64,000 nt of DNA from Muriiphilus sp048268845 (GCA_048268845.1 JBLWUQ010000003.1:62001-126000); one strand, 5' to 3'; shown: positions 25,760 through 35,058, counted from the first letter of the stretch. Notes: generated by a model not told the origin, from the letters alone. Numbers and translations: made by a program.

Positions 25760-26989
25760 ATGCGGCGTGTCGTCGTTACCGGGTTGGGGATCGTCTCGGC
25801 CATCGGGAACAATTCCGAAGAAGTTCTTGCCAGCCTCAAGGCCGGCAAGTCCGGCATCACCGCCAACGCCGACATGGCCGAGCATGGCTTTCGCTCGCAG
25901 ATCGCGGGGGCGCCGGATATCGACATCAAGGAGCATGTCGACAAGCGCACGCTCCGTTTCATGGGTCCGGGGGCGGCCTATGCCCATATCGCGATGCAAC
26001 AGGCCATCGCCGATGCCGGGCTTGACGAGGCGATAATCTCGAACCCGCGCACCGGGCTGATCGCTGGCTCGGGCGGGCCATCGACCAGCGCGATGTTCGC
26101 GGCCCACCAGTCGGTGCTGGCGACCGGGGCGACCAAGCGGATCGGCCCCTTCGCGGTGCCGAAATGCATGGGCTCGACGATCTCGGCCAACCTTTCGACC
26201 GCGTTCCAGATCAAGGGCATCAACTACTCGATCACCTCGGCCTGCTCGACCTCGCTGCATTGCATCGGCGCGGCCAGCGAACAGATCATGATGGGCAAGC
26301 AGGACGTGATGTTCGCCGGCGGCGGCGAAGAGCTTGACTGGACCCTGTCGTGCCTGTTCGACGCGATGGGCGCGATGTCGTCGAAGTTCAACGACACGCC
26401 CGAAAAGGCCAGCCGCGCCTTTGACGCCGACCGCGACGGTTTTGTCATCGGCGGCGGCGGCGGCATGGTGGTGCTCGAAAGCCTTGAGCACGCCCAGGCG
26501 CGGGGTGCCACGATCTACGCCGAAGTCACCGGCTTTGCCGCCACCTCGGACGGTCACGACATGGTCGCGCCCTCGGGCGAAGGCGGCGAACGGGCGATGC
26601 GGCTGGCGCTGGCCACCCTGCCCGCAGGTCGCAAAGTGTCATACATCAACGCCCACGGCACCTCGACCCCGGTCGGAGATGTCGGAGAAGTGGAAGCGGT
26701 GCGGCGCGTCTTTGGCGAGGGTTCGACACCGCCGATCAGCTCGACCAAGTCGATGACCGGCCACAGCCAGGGCGCAACCGGCGCACAGGAGGCGATCTAT
26801 TGCCTCTTGATGCTGCGCGACGATTTCATCGCGCCCTCGATCAACGTCGAGACCCTCGACCCGGCGATCCACCCCGGCGAGATCGCGACCGAGATGGTCG
26901 CGAACGCAGGGCTCGACACCGTGATGACGAACTCGTTCGGGTTCGGCGGCACCAACGGCTCGATGCTTCTGAGCAAGTTCAGGGAATAG
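25760..26989 (+). CDS. fabB: Beta-ketoacyl-ACP synthase I
   Basis: The 409-residue condensing enzyme elongates acyl-ACPs and is needed for unsaturated fatty acids. Its catalytic Cys162 lies in SITSACSTSLH, with the His residues in INAHGTSTPVGD and MTGHSQGATGAQE. GGGGAG precedes the ATG. fabI starts five bases after the stop. Pairing with fabA is what separates it from fabF. Confidence 0.95.
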   Translation: MRRVVVTGLGIVSAIGNNSEEVLASLKAGKSGITANADMAEHGFRSQIAGAPDIDIKEHVDKRTLRFMGPGAAYAHIAMQQAIADAGLDEAIISNPRTGLIAGSGGPSTSAMFAAHQSVLATGATKRIGPFAVPKCMGSTISANLSTAFQIKGINYSITSACSTSLHCIGAASEQIMMGKQDVMFAGGGEELDWTLSCLFDAMGAMSSKFNDTPEKASRAFDADRDGFVIGGGGGMVVLESLEHAQARGATIYAEVTGFAATSDGHDMVAPSGEGGERAMRLALATLPAGRKVSYINAHGTSTPVGDVGEVEAVRRVFGEGSTPPISSTKSMTGHSQGATGAQEAIYCLLMLRDDFIAPSINVETLDPAIHPGEIATEMVANAGLDTVMTNSFGFGGTNGSMLLSKFRE

Positions 26990-26993
26990 CGCC

Positions 26994-27782
26994 ATGGCGG
27001 AACTGATGCAGGGCAAGCGTGGGCTTATCATGGGCGTCGCGAACGAGCGTTCGATCGCCTGGGGCATTGCGCAGGCGATGGCCCGCGAGGGTGCGGAGCT
27101 GGCGTTTTCATATCAGGGCGATGCGTTCGGCAAGCGGGTCGAGCCGCTGGCGGCCAGCATCGGCTGCGACATCCTCGTCGACATGGATGTGACCGACGAT
27201 GACGCGCTCGACAAGGGCTTTGCCGCGCTTTGGGAGCGGTGGGACCGGATCGATTTCCTGGTTCACGCCATCGCCTTTTCGGACAAGACCGAACTGACCG
27301 GGCGTTTCATCAACACGTCGCGGGCGAACTTCAAGACCTCGCTCGACATCTCGTGCTATTCCTTCATCGAGGTCGCGCGGCGCACCGCGCCGAAGATGAC
27401 CGAAGGCGGCACCATGCTGACGATGACCTATGGCGGCTCGAACCGGGTGACGCCCTATTACAATGTGATGGGCGTGGCCAAGGCGGCGCTGGAAGCCTCG
27501 GTGCGCTATCTGGCCAACGACCTCGGCCCCGACGGCATCCGGGTGAACGCGATCTCGCCCGGCCCGATGAAGACGCTGGCCGGTGCGGCCATCGGCGGCG
27601 CGCGCAAGACCTTCCGCCACACCGAGGCCAACGCCCCGCTGCGCCACAACGCGACACTCGAGGCGATCGGCGGCACGGCGGTCTACCTTGCCTCCGACTA
27701 CGGCAACTGTACCACCGGCGAGATCGTCACAGTCGATTCGGGCTTTCACGTGCTGGGGATGCCGCAGCCGGAATACCTCTGA
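26994..27782 (+). CDS. fabI: Enoyl-ACP reductase (NADH)
   Basis: The 262-residue short-chain reductase makes the last reduction of each fatty acid cycle. It has the nucleotide-binding start GLIMGVANERSIAWGIA and the catalytic Tyr-x6-Lys in YYNVMGVAKAALE. The end GFHVLGMPQPEYL is also familiar for this group. It is the third gene of the fabA-fabB-fabI set. Confidence 0.95.
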   Translation: MAELMQGKRGLIMGVANERSIAWGIAQAMAREGAELAFSYQGDAFGKRVEPLAASIGCDILVDMDVTDDDALDKGFAALWERWDRIDFLVHAIAFSDKTELTGRFINTSRANFKTSLDISCYSFIEVARRTAPKMTEGGTMLTMTYGGSNRVTPYYNVMGVAKAALEASVRYLANDLGPDGIRVNAISPGPMKTLAGAAIGGARKTFRHTEANAPLRHNATLEAIGGTAVYLASDYGNCTTGEIVTVDSGFHVLGMPQPEYL

Positions 27783-27792
27783 GCCGGTTTCG

Positions 27793-27999
27793 TCAGTCCG
27801 GACCGCGCCACGCGGCGTAGGCGACAACGAAGGCGAGCGCCGCGAGGACGAACAGCGTCGCCGGCACCAGAAACGCCTGCGCGATGGCTTCCGCGCCGGC
27901 CCGGTATTCCAGCACCTCGATGGCCCCGATCAGCGCGATCACTCCGACAACCAGCAAGAGCACGCCGATTCCGGCACCGGCCACCACTCTCATCCGCAT
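27793..27999 (-). CDS. Small two-helix membrane protein
   Basis: The product has 68 residues and two transmembrane segments (about residues 5-22 and 40-62). The ATG at 27999 follows GGAGG by four bases. It converges on fabI with ten bases between the stops. I recognise no family. Confidence 0.6.
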   Translation of the reverse strand: MRMRVVAGAGIGVLLLVVGVIALIGAIEVLEYRAGAEAIAQAFLVPATLFVLAALAFVVAYAAWRGPD

Positions 28000-28106
28000 G
28001 TCGCCTCCGCACTCCTTGGCTCGCCCGCCATCTAAAGCCGGCCGGCGCACGGGCGCAAGTCGCTGGCCCGCCACCAAAGTAGCGACATAATCACGGAATT
28101 TCCGCC

Positions 28107-28125
28107 CGGAAACAGACTGTTTCCG
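28107..28125. promoter_or_regulatory. Operator-like dyad upstream of the dehalogenase gene
   Basis: CGGAAACAG and CTGTTTCCG are perfect 9-base arms around one base. The dyad lies in the divergent region between the genes starting at 27999 and 28281, 108 and 156 bases from the two starts. No T-run follows. Confidence 0.4.
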
Positions 28126-28280
28126 CCGTATTCCTTGTCCCGCTTCCCCGAATTCGGCACATCTGAAACACGGGCCGCGCGTCGATCCTCCCTTCGATCA
28201 TCTCTCCGCGCGGCCCCCTGTGACCCCCCTTTCCTCACCGCGCGTCGCGTGTCAGTCTCACGCCAGAACCGGGAGGAGCC

Positions 28281-28970
28281 ATGCCGATCACCACCTGCGT
28301 TTTTGACGCCTACGGGACGCTGTTCGACGTAACCGCCGCAGCCCGCGAGGCCGCCAACGAACCCGGCCGAGAGGCGCTGGCCGAGGTCTGGCCGAAACTG
28401 GCCGAGGACTGGCGGCGAAAGCAGCTTGAATACACCTGGCTACGCGCCGTTACCGGCGAGCACACGAACTTCTGGGCAGTCACCAAGGACGGGCTCGACT
28501 GGGCGCTTGAGGCGCATGCGCTGGCGGGCGACGCCGACCTGCGCGAGCGGTTGCTGGCGCTCTACTGGGAGCTTGCGGCCTTCCCCGAAGTGCCCGAGGT
28601 TCTGGCCCGGCTGAAGGCCGCCGGGCTGCAGACCGCGATCCTGTCCAACGGCTCGCCCGACATGCTGGAGGGTGCGGTGAAATCGGCCGGGATCGGCGGC
28701 TCGCTCGACGCCGTGCTGTCAGTCGAGAGCGTCGGCATCTTCAAACCGTCCGCGCGGGTCTATGAACTGGTGACGACGCGGTTTGACTGCCCGCGAAGTG
28801 CCGTATTGTTCGTGTCGTCGAACGGCTGGGACGTGGCGGCGGCGGCTGGTTTCGGGTTCTTCACCGCATGGGTGAACCGCGCCGGGCTGCCGCAGGACCG
28901 GCTGGGCCATCCGCCCAATGAAATCCTGCCGGACCTGACGGCCATTCCCGACATCGCACAGGCGATCTGA
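28281..28970 (+). CDS. Haloacid dehalogenase type II (HAD superfamily)
   Basis: The 229-residue enzyme has HAD motif I with the nucleophile Asp (VFDAYGTLFD), motif II Ser-Asn-Gly (ILSNGSPDM), the motif III Lys (IFKPSARVYE) and a motif IV region FVSSNGWDV, which is diagnostic for L-2-haloacid dehalogenases. These hydrolyse short 2-haloacids to hydroxyacids. GGAGGAG precedes the ATG. The following hydrolase gene overlaps by one base. Confidence 0.9.
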   Translation: MPITTCVFDAYGTLFDVTAAAREAANEPGREALAEVWPKLAEDWRRKQLEYTWLRAVTGEHTNFWAVTKDGLDWALEAHALAGDADLRERLLALYWELAAFPEVPEVLARLKAAGLQTAILSNGSPDMLEGAVKSAGIGGSLDAVLSVESVGIFKPSARVYELVTTRFDCPRSAVLFVSSNGWDVAAAAGFGFFTAWVNRAGLPQDRLGHPPNEILPDLTAIPDIAQAI

Positions 28971-29803
28971 TGGGCGATCCCTTGTTTTTCACCGCCGCCG
29001 ACGGCACCCGGCTGGTCTATCGCGACGAGGGCGCGGGGATGGCGCTGATCGCGCTCGCGGGCCTCACGCGCCACGGCGGTGATTTCGACTTCGTCGCGCC
29101 GCATCTGGAGGGTGTCCGCCTGATCCGCCCCGATTATCGCGGCCGGGGCGCTTCGGGCAATGCCGACTGGCAGACCTATACGGTCGCGCAGGAGGCTGCG
29201 GACGTTCTGGCGCTGATGGACCACCTCGGGATCGAGCGCGCGGCGTTTCTGGGCACCTCGCGCGGCGGGTTAGTGGCGATGGCGCTGGCGGCGAGTGTCA
29301 AGGACAGGGTGATCGGCGTCTGCCTCAACGATGTCGGTCCGGTGCTCGATGCGGCGGGGCTTGCCGGGATCGAGGCCTTCATCGGACGCAACCCGTCGGC
29401 CAGGACCTTCGAGGCGGCAGCGGCGGCGCGGGCGCGCATGGCGGTGGGGTTTTCGGACGTGCCCGAGGGGCGGTGGCTGGCCGATGTGAAGAACCTGTTT
29501 CGCGCGTCGGGCGACGGGCTGGCGGTGAACTATGACCCAGCCCTGCGCGATGCCTTCGTCGCTGGCTATGTGCCGGGCGAGCCGGTCGAAGTCTGGCCGC
29601 TGTTCGATGCTTTGGAGGGCCTGCCGCTGGCGCTGATTCACGGCGTGGGGTCTGACCTGCTAAGCGATGCGACCGTGACCGGGATGCGCAAGCGGCGGCC
29701 GGACATGCTCTATGCCCCGGTGCCGGGGCGCGGCCATGTTCCTTGGCTCGATGAACCCGAGGCGCTGGCGGCGATCACGACGTGGCTGGAGGCTTGCCGA
29801 TGA
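28970..29803 (+). CDS. Alpha/beta hydrolase
   Basis: The 277-residue protein has the nucleophile elbow GTSRGG near residue 99 and the catalytic His in GRGHVPWLDEP near residue 260. The HAD gene upstream and the dehydratase downstream both overlap it by one to four bases, so the three are made from one message. The substrate is not known. The coupling suggests a small catabolic unit. Confidence 0.85.
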   Translation: MGDPLFFTAADGTRLVYRDEGAGMALIALAGLTRHGGDFDFVAPHLEGVRLIRPDYRGRGASGNADWQTYTVAQEAADVLALMDHLGIERAAFLGTSRGGLVAMALAASVKDRVIGVCLNDVGPVLDAAGLAGIEAFIGRNPSARTFEAAAAARARMAVGFSDVPEGRWLADVKNLFRASGDGLAVNYDPALRDAFVAGYVPGEPVEVWPLFDALEGLPLALIHGVGSDLLSDATVTGMRKRRPDMLYAPVPGRGHVPWLDEPEALAAITTWLEACR

Positions 29804-30771
29804 ACATCGAGATGATCCGCGCTGCGGCCAGGCGCCTTGACGGCCATGCCCGCCGCACGCCGCTCCTGACCTCGCCGTTTCTTGACGAGCTCGCGGGGCG
29901 GCGGGTGATCGTCAAGCCGGAATGTCTGCAACACACCGGCAGCTTCAAATATCGCGGCGCGCGGGCGGCGTTGTCGGCGCTGGATTATGCCACAAGGGCC
30001 AAGGGCGTGATCGCCTTTTCCTCGGGCAACCACGCGCAGGGCGTGGCACTGGCGGCGCGTGAATTTGGCGTGGCGGCGGTGATCGTGATGCCGTCGGACG
30101 CGCCCGCGTTGAAAATCGCCAACACCAAGGCTTTGGGGGCCGAGGTGGTGCTCTACGACCGCGCCACTGAGGACCGCGACGCCATCGGCGCGCGGCTGGC
30201 GGCAGAGCGCGGGCTGACGCTGGTCAAACCGTTCGACGAGCCAGAGGTGATCGCCGGGCAAGGCACGGTGGGGCTGGAGATTGCAGAACAGGCCGCAGCA
30301 ATGGGGGTTGCGCGGGCCGAGGTGCTGGTGCCCTGCGGCGGCGGCGGGCTGACCTCAGGCATCGCGCTGGCGCTTGCGGCGGAGGCACCGGGCTTGCAGG
30401 TCCGGACCTGCGAGCCGGAGGGATTCGACGACGTGAAACGCTCGCTCGCGGCGGGCGAGATCCGGGCCAACCACCGGCTGACCGGTTCGATCTGCGACGC
30501 GATCATCACGCCCGCGCCGGGCAAGCTGACCTTCCCGATCATGCACCGGCTGTGCGGTCCGGGCATCGCCGTCAGCGACGACGACTGCCTGCGCGCGATG
30601 GCCATGGCCTTCACCCGGCTGAAAATCGTGATCGAGCCGGGCGGGGCGGTCGCGCTGGCCGCAGCGCTCTGGCATGGCGACCAGCTTGAGGGCGACACCG
30701 TCATCGTCGTGGCCTCGGGCGGCAATGTCGACGCGGCGCTGTTTAGTGCCGCATTGGAGCGGTTCGCCTGA
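29800..30771 (+). CDS. Threonine/serine dehydratase-like PLP enzyme
   Basis: The 323-residue protein is a fold-type II PLP enzyme. The PLP Lys lies in GSFKYRGARAAL, the substrate loop is SSGNHAQGVAL and the phosphate-binding loop PCGGGGLTSGIALA. There is no C-terminal ACT domain, so it resembles catabolic threonine dehydratase, serine racemase or hydroxyaspartate dehydratase. The exact substrate cannot be read. The start overlaps the hydrolase stop (ATGA). Confidence 0.88.
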   Translation: MNIEMIRAAARRLDGHARRTPLLTSPFLDELAGRRVIVKPECLQHTGSFKYRGARAALSALDYATRAKGVIAFSSGNHAQGVALAAREFGVAAVIVMPSDAPALKIANTKALGAEVVLYDRATEDRDAIGARLAAERGLTLVKPFDEPEVIAGQGTVGLEIAEQAAAMGVARAEVLVPCGGGGLTSGIALALAAEAPGLQVRTCEPEGFDDVKRSLAAGEIRANHRLTGSICDAIITPAPGKLTFPIMHRLCGPGIAVSDDDCLRAMAMAFTRLKIVIEPGGAVALAAALWHGDQLEGDTVIVVASGGNVDAALFSAALERFA

Positions 30772-30843
30772 TCGTCCCCACCCTGTCGCTGCGCGCCGAT
30801 CCGGCCTAGACAGGGGGCGCAGTCGTGAACGAAAGGCCCGCCC

Positions 30844-32043
30844 ATGAAGTTTTCCATCGCCTCCTTCAACGTCAAGAACCTGATCGGGCCGGACCAGGAA
30901 TACTACAAATTCCAGAGCTACACGCCCGAGGAATACGCCTGGAAACGCAACTGGACCGCCAATCAACTGGTCGATATCGACGCCGACATCATCGGGTTTC
31001 AGGAGATTTTCGAGGAAGACGCCCTGATCGACGTGATCGGCGAGGCCAGCGCGCGGGCGCGCGAGCTGAACGGCGCGGTGATCCCCGACTGGGGCAAGGC
31101 CTATGCACGCAAGGTAATCTTCGACAAGCTGGGCGTCGCCCCCTATGACGACGCCGCGCTCGCCTTCGCACCCAATGCCGCCGACAAGGGTGTGGCGGGC
31201 AAGCGCAGGCCGGGCATCGCGGTGCTGTCGCGGCTGGGGTTCGCCGGGCCGCCGGAGGTGATCCAGGACCTCGCGACGCCCCTGACGATCCCGTTCCAGC
31301 CGTTGCGCGGCACCGACCCCGACCTTGATGCCGGCCACTACGTGCTGCGCCGCTTGTCGCGCCCGATCCTCAAGGTGCGCATTCCCGTGGGCGATCATGT
31401 GATCACGCTGTTCAACTGCCACCTGAAATCGAAACTGGGCGAACATATCGTTCCGCCCGGCGCGGCCTTCGCCCCCGAGGAAGACCTGACGCGCTACGAC
31501 CCGGTTGGCCGCGCCATGGGCAGCCTGCGCGCCGCCGTGCGCCGGATGGCCGAGGCCTGGGTGCTGCGGCGCGAGATCGTGCGCGAGCTTTCCCTCGGCA
31601 ACCCGGTGGTCGCAGTCGGGGATTTCAACGATGGCGAATATGCCGTCAGTTCCGAGATCATCGCGGGGGAAAAGCCGTTTCGCAACTATAGCTGGATGCT
31701 GCGCCACGATGCGGAAAGCTACAATGACCGCTATTCACCCGAGGAACACATCGCCATCACCGCCGCCGTCGAAGCCACGCGGCTGCATTCGGCGGAAAGC
31801 CTGTTCATCGGCAAATCGCTGCGCGACATGGTCTATACTTCTGCGTTCGGCGGGGTCTACGAGTCGATCGATCAGATCCTGCTGAGCCGCCATTTTCACC
31901 CCGAACATGACGGGCGGATCGCTGACATGGAGTATTTCTCGGTCCTGAACGACCACATCACCGACGGCTCGCACCCGGAAGCGCCCTACAACAAGCTTGC
32001 CTCCGATCACGGGCAGATCAAGGCGCATCTCAGGTTGCGGTAA
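30844..32043 (+). CDS. Endonuclease/exonuclease/phosphatase family protein
   Basis: The 399-residue protein shows the EEP metal-dependent phosphoesterase motifs in order: FNVKNL at the start, FQEIF with the metal Glu near residue 52, FNCHLKSK, VGDFND near residue 262, and SDHGQI at the end. It could act on nucleic acids, phospholipids or inositol phosphates. There is no signal peptide. It lies 72 bases after the dehydratase gene. Confidence 0.87.
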   Translation: MKFSIASFNVKNLIGPDQEYYKFQSYTPEEYAWKRNWTANQLVDIDADIIGFQEIFEEDALIDVIGEASARARELNGAVIPDWGKAYARKVIFDKLGVAPYDDAALAFAPNAADKGVAGKRRPGIAVLSRLGFAGPPEVIQDLATPLTIPFQPLRGTDPDLDAGHYVLRRLSRPILKVRIPVGDHVITLFNCHLKSKLGEHIVPPGAAFAPEEDLTRYDPVGRAMGSLRAAVRRMAEAWVLRREIVRELSLGNPVVAVGDFNDGEYAVSSEIIAGEKPFRNYSWMLRHDAESYNDRYSPEEHIAITAAVEATRLHSAESLFIGKSLRDMVYTSAFGGVYESIDQILLSRHFHPEHDGRIADMEYFSVLNDHITDGSHPEAPYNKLASDHGQIKAHLRLR

Positions 32044-32091
32044 GGGCGCGATTGTCCCTAGGTTCAGGCGTATTCCAACGGAGGCCTCAAC

Positions 32092-32886
32092 ATGCTGATG
32101 GCAGATCTCGGCGATATCCGGGTGCATTACGACGACCGGGGGCCGGCGGATGGCCCGGCCGTGGTCTTTGCCAATTCGCTCGGCACCGATTTCCGGCTTT
32201 GGGATGCGCTCCTGCCGCACCTGCCGGAAGGCTTGCGGCTGATCCGCTACGACATGCGCGGCCACGGCCTGACCACCGCGCCCGAGCCGCCCTATTTCAT
32301 GGGCGATCTTGTCGGAGATGCGGCGCGGCTTCTCGACTTTCTCGGGGCCAGGGACTGCGTATTCGTCGGTCTTTCCATCGGCGGCATCGTCGCGCAGGGG
32401 CTGGCCGCCGAGCGGCTCGATCTGGTGCGAGCGATGGTGATTTCGAACACCGCCGCCAAGATCGGCACCAGCGCGATGTGGGACCAGCGCATCGCTTCGG
32501 CGCGCGCGGGCGGGGTCGAGGCGCTGGCCGATGCCACGATGGAGCGCTGGTTTGCCAAGGCCACCCGCAAGGACCTCCCCGGCCTTGTCGAGGCCTTCCG
32601 CAACATGCTGACGCGCACGCCGCTGGACGGTTTTGTCGGCTGCATGGAGGCGATTGCCGAGACCGACCTTTACGAGTCGACCGCGCGGCTGAAACTGCCG
32701 ACGCTGGGCATCGCGGGCAGCGAAGACGGCTCGACCCCGCCGGACCTCGTGCGCGAGACGACCGATCTGGTGGCGGGGTCGAAGTTTCACCTGATCCGCG
32801 GCGCGGGCCACCTGCCCTGCGTCGAGAAACCGGCGGACTATGCCGCGGCGCTGACAAGTTTCCTGCATGAGATCGGACATATCTGA
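32092..32886 (+). CDS. pcaD: 3-oxoadipate enol-lactonase-like hydrolase
   Basis: The 264-residue alpha/beta hydrolase has nucleophile elbow GLSIGG near residue 98, the RYDMRGHGLT motif near residue 45 and the catalytic His in GAGHLPCVEKP near residue 243. These match PcaD of the protocatechuate branch of the beta-ketoadipate pathway. No other pca genes are in the window, so the name is tentative and it could be a related esterase. GGAGG precedes the ATG. The next gene starts right after the stop. Confidence 0.72.
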   Translation: MLMADLGDIRVHYDDRGPADGPAVVFANSLGTDFRLWDALLPHLPEGLRLIRYDMRGHGLTTAPEPPYFMGDLVGDAARLLDFLGARDCVFVGLSIGGIVAQGLAAERLDLVRAMVISNTAAKIGTSAMWDQRIASARAGGVEALADATMERWFAKATRKDLPGLVEAFRNMLTRTPLDGFVGCMEAIAETDLYESTARLKLPTLGIAGSEDGSTPPDLVRETTDLVAGSKFHLIRGAGHLPCVEKPADYAAALTSFLHEIGHI

Positions 32887-33600
32887 ATGGCGAAATTCCT
32901 TCTGGTTCACGGCTCCAACCACGGCGCATGGTGCTGGCGCGACCTGATCCCGGCGCTGACGGCACTGGGCCACGATGCCCGCGCCATCGACTTGCCGTCG
33001 CATGGCGAGGATGCAACGCCGATGGCCGAGGTCACGCTGGACCGCTACGCGCAGGCGATCCTCGATGCGCTGGACGGGCCGACGGTGCTGGTCGGCCATT
33101 CCGCCGGTGGTTTCGCGATCACCCAGGCCGCAGAGATCGACCCGAGCAACATCGCCGCGCTGGTCTTCGTCTGCGCCTATGTCCCCGCGCCGGGCAAGAG
33201 CCTGGTGGACATGCTGCGCGAAGCCCCGAGCCAGCCGCTCAAGGGTGGGCTTGAGGTCGGGCACGACGGTGCCGCGTTCCGCTTCAAGGAGGACACGGCG
33301 CGCAGGCTGGTCTATCACGACTGCCCGCCAGAGGCCGTGGATTTCGCCCTCGCCCATGTCGGCTGGCAGGCGATGGCGTCGCAGACGACGCCGGTCGCCT
33401 TCACCGGCAAGGGCGCGAACCTGCCGCGCGACTATGTGCTCTGCACCGGCGACCGGACCATCGAGCCGGAACATCAGCGCCAGATGAGCGCCGGGTTCGC
33501 CGAAGGCCGTGTGCACGAGATCAATACCGGCCACTGCCCGTTCCTCGCCGACCCCGAGGGGCTGGCGGCGCTGCTCGACCGGATCGTCGCGACGGGATGA
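32887..33600 (+). CDS. Alpha/beta hydrolase of the methylesterase/HNL-like group
   Basis: The 237-residue protein begins KFLLVHGSNHGAWCWRDLIP, typical of the plant-type methylesterase and hydroxynitrile lyase group and its bacterial relatives. The nucleophile is in VGHSAGGF near residue 74 and the catalytic His in NTGHCPFLADP near residue 217. It is abutted by the upstream hydrolase gene with no space, so they are cotranscribed. The substrate is unknown. Confidence 0.85.
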   Translation: MAKFLLVHGSNHGAWCWRDLIPALTALGHDARAIDLPSHGEDATPMAEVTLDRYAQAILDALDGPTVLVGHSAGGFAITQAAEIDPSNIAALVFVCAYVPAPGKSLVDMLREAPSQPLKGGLEVGHDGAAFRFKEDTARRLVYHDCPPEAVDFALAHVGWQAMASQTTPVAFTGKGANLPRDYVLCTGDRTIEPEHQRQMSAGFAEGRVHEINTGHCPFLADPEGLAALLDRIVATG

Positions 33601-33664
33601 ACGGGCCACCGACCACAGGGGGTGCCGCTATGCGAGCGCCTTCGGTGTACTCGCGAGCGAGGAA

Positions 33665-33741
33665 TGGCGATCCCGGGAGGACTCGAACCCCCAACATCCT
33701 GATTAGAAGTCAGGTGCTCTATCCAGTTGAGCTACGGGACC
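33665..33741 (-). tRNA. tRNA-Arg (anticodon UCU)
   Basis: The minus strand folds as a cloverleaf. Acceptor GGTCCCG pairs with CGGGATC, the anticodon stem is CCTGA/TCAGG with loop CTTCTAA (anticodon TCT at 33705-33707), and the T-arm holds GGTTCGAGTCC. The discriminator base is G and the terminal CCA is encoded (33665-33667). It reads AGA codons, which are rare in such a GC-rich genome. I saw no integrase beside it. Confidence 0.96.
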
Positions 33742-33794
33742 GCTGGCCGCAGGGATAACCTCGCGACCGCGTCGCTTGCAACTCGAAACGGCGC

Positions 33795-33971
33795 TCAGCC
33801 GCGCAGTTTGCGCGCGACGACCCAGGTCACCGGGGCCGCGATGATGAACCCCGCGACGGCGGCATAGATGATCGGCATCGTGGTGGCGAACCCCATCGTC
33901 AGCGCGACGATGATCAGCGAACCGGCCAGGGTCGTGCCGGCGACGAAGTAGAGAGCCAGAACCAGAAACAT
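33795..33971 (-). CDS. Small two-helix membrane protein
   Basis: The product has 58 residues with two transmembrane segments (FLVLALYFVAGTTLAGSLII and, after a turn with TMPIIYA, a second segment) and a short basic end VARKLRG. AAAGGAA precedes the ATG. I recall similar proteins in Rhodobacterales labelled CTP synthetase, a name that the size cannot support. Function is unknown. Confidence 0.65.
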   Translation of the reverse strand: MFLVLALYFVAGTTLAGSLIIVALTMGFATTMPIIYAAVAGFIIAAPVTWVVARKLRG

Positions 33972-34092
33972 GAGCGTATTCCTTTCAAACTGCGCGAGCT
34001 CTCCCGAACCCTGAGACCGCAGGGCGGCTACGTAATTGATCCAGATCAGAGCTTTCGGCCTGCGGGGCGCGACCTTTGCGCGCCCCTGCCGT

Positions 34093-34191
34093 TTAACGCA
34101 TCACAGGTGCGATGAACATCCCGACCACCACGCCGACCGCAGCCTGCGTGGAGCCGATCATCGCGCCGAGAACGAAGACCGGCCCGGTCAT
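34093..34191 (-). CDS. Possible 32-residue membrane peptide coupled to cytochrome b561
   Basis: The ATG overlaps the stop of the cytochrome b561 gene (ATGA) and opens a 32-codon frame that encodes one hydrophobic helix (PVFVLGAMIGSTQAAVGVVV) and ends at TAA. Such coupled one-helix peptides are known partners of membrane redox proteins. There is no further evidence, so this remains a candidate. Confidence 0.4.
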   Translation of the reverse strand: MTGPVFVLGAMIGSTQAAVGVVVGMFIAPVMR

Positions 34192-34673
34192 GCCTCGGGT
34201 CTGGTCATCCGGCCGAGGACGTCGGATTTCAGCACGTATTGCTGATAGAGCGCGCCGAGGATGTGCAGCCCGACGATCACCAGCAGCAGCACCTTCATCA
34301 CCTCATGTCCAGCGGCTGCCTGCTCAACGCGGCCGAACCATGCAACGAGGCCCGACACCGGCATGAGCAATAGCAGCAGATACAACAGGCCATGCGTCGC
34401 GCGCGCCACGAACTTGAGGATCGCCGGTTCTTCGGCGGGGCCCTCGGGCACGCCCCGGCGCATCCGCAGCGCGACCCGCCAGATCAGCAGGACCAGGATC
34501 AGAACGCCGGTCACGACATGCTGGGCGATCATCGGGCTGAACCCGGCCTCGCCCCCTTCGCCGATCTTCTCCCAGGCGTCGGAAATGGTTTCGTTGAACA
34601 GAAACTGCGCTGCGAGCAGCACGAGGATGCCCCAGTGAAGGGCGATCTGGGTGCGGGAATAGCCTTGGGTCAT
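34188..34673 (-). CDS. Cytochrome b561 family protein
   Basis: The 161-residue protein has four transmembrane segments with His residues placed to ligate two b haems: ALHWGIL in helix 1, AQHVVTG in helix 2, ATHGLLY in helix 3 and GLHILGALYQQ in helix 4. The family passes electrons between quinol and other carriers in the inner membrane. I start at 34673 (MTQGYSRTQIALHW); the upstream extension is not membrane-like. Confidence 0.9.
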   Translation of the reverse strand: MTQGYSRTQIALHWGILVLLAAQFLFNETISDAWEKIGEGGEAGFSPMIAQHVVTGVLILVLLIWRVALRMRRGVPEGPAEEPAILKFVARATHGLLYLLLLLMPVSGLVAWFGRVEQAAAGHEVMKVLLLVIVGLHILGALYQQYVLKSDVLGRMTRPEA

Positions 34674-34815
34674 GGGATGGTCTCCGATACGGACGCGGCA
34701 AGCCGGTTGCACACGCCACCTGGCTCCGTTCACTGATTTGTGAAGGATGTCGGACCGCGAGGCAACAAAGACAAGTCCCATGGGTTACGACAAATCGCCC
34801 CAGTTGGTGAGGCGT

Positions 34816-35058
34816 TCAGAGGTGACGCGGTGTCTCGCGGGCAGGCAAGTGCCGACCGGCAGACCAGTCGGGGTCTTCCCGCCGCACCTTGCGGGTGTTC
34901 CAGATACCCGCCGGGATGCCCGTGACGAGACCGATGACGCCCGCCACGACGAAAGCGGCCCAAGTATACCAGCCGAACGAGAAAAACGCTACGAGCACAC
35001 CGCCTGCGATGCAGAGCGCCCAGATCGGGATGAACAGCAATCTCCAGCCGTATTTCAT
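34816..35058 (-). CDS. Small two-helix membrane protein
   Basis: The 80-residue protein has two hydrophobic segments (about residues 6-28 and 31-52) and a basic, hydrophilic tail of about 28 residues. GGAGA precedes the ATG. I do not recognise a family. It lies between cytochrome b561 and lepA on the same strand. Confidence 0.6.
   Translation of the reverse strand: MKYGWRLLFIPIWALCIAGGVLVAFFSFGWYTWAAFVVAGVIGLVTGIPAGIWNTRKVRREDPDWSAGRHLPARETPRHL

Noticed and set aside
33665..33741. tRNA-Arg as an integration site of a mobile element
   Set aside because: I found no integrase and no repeat of the tRNA 3' end within the window.
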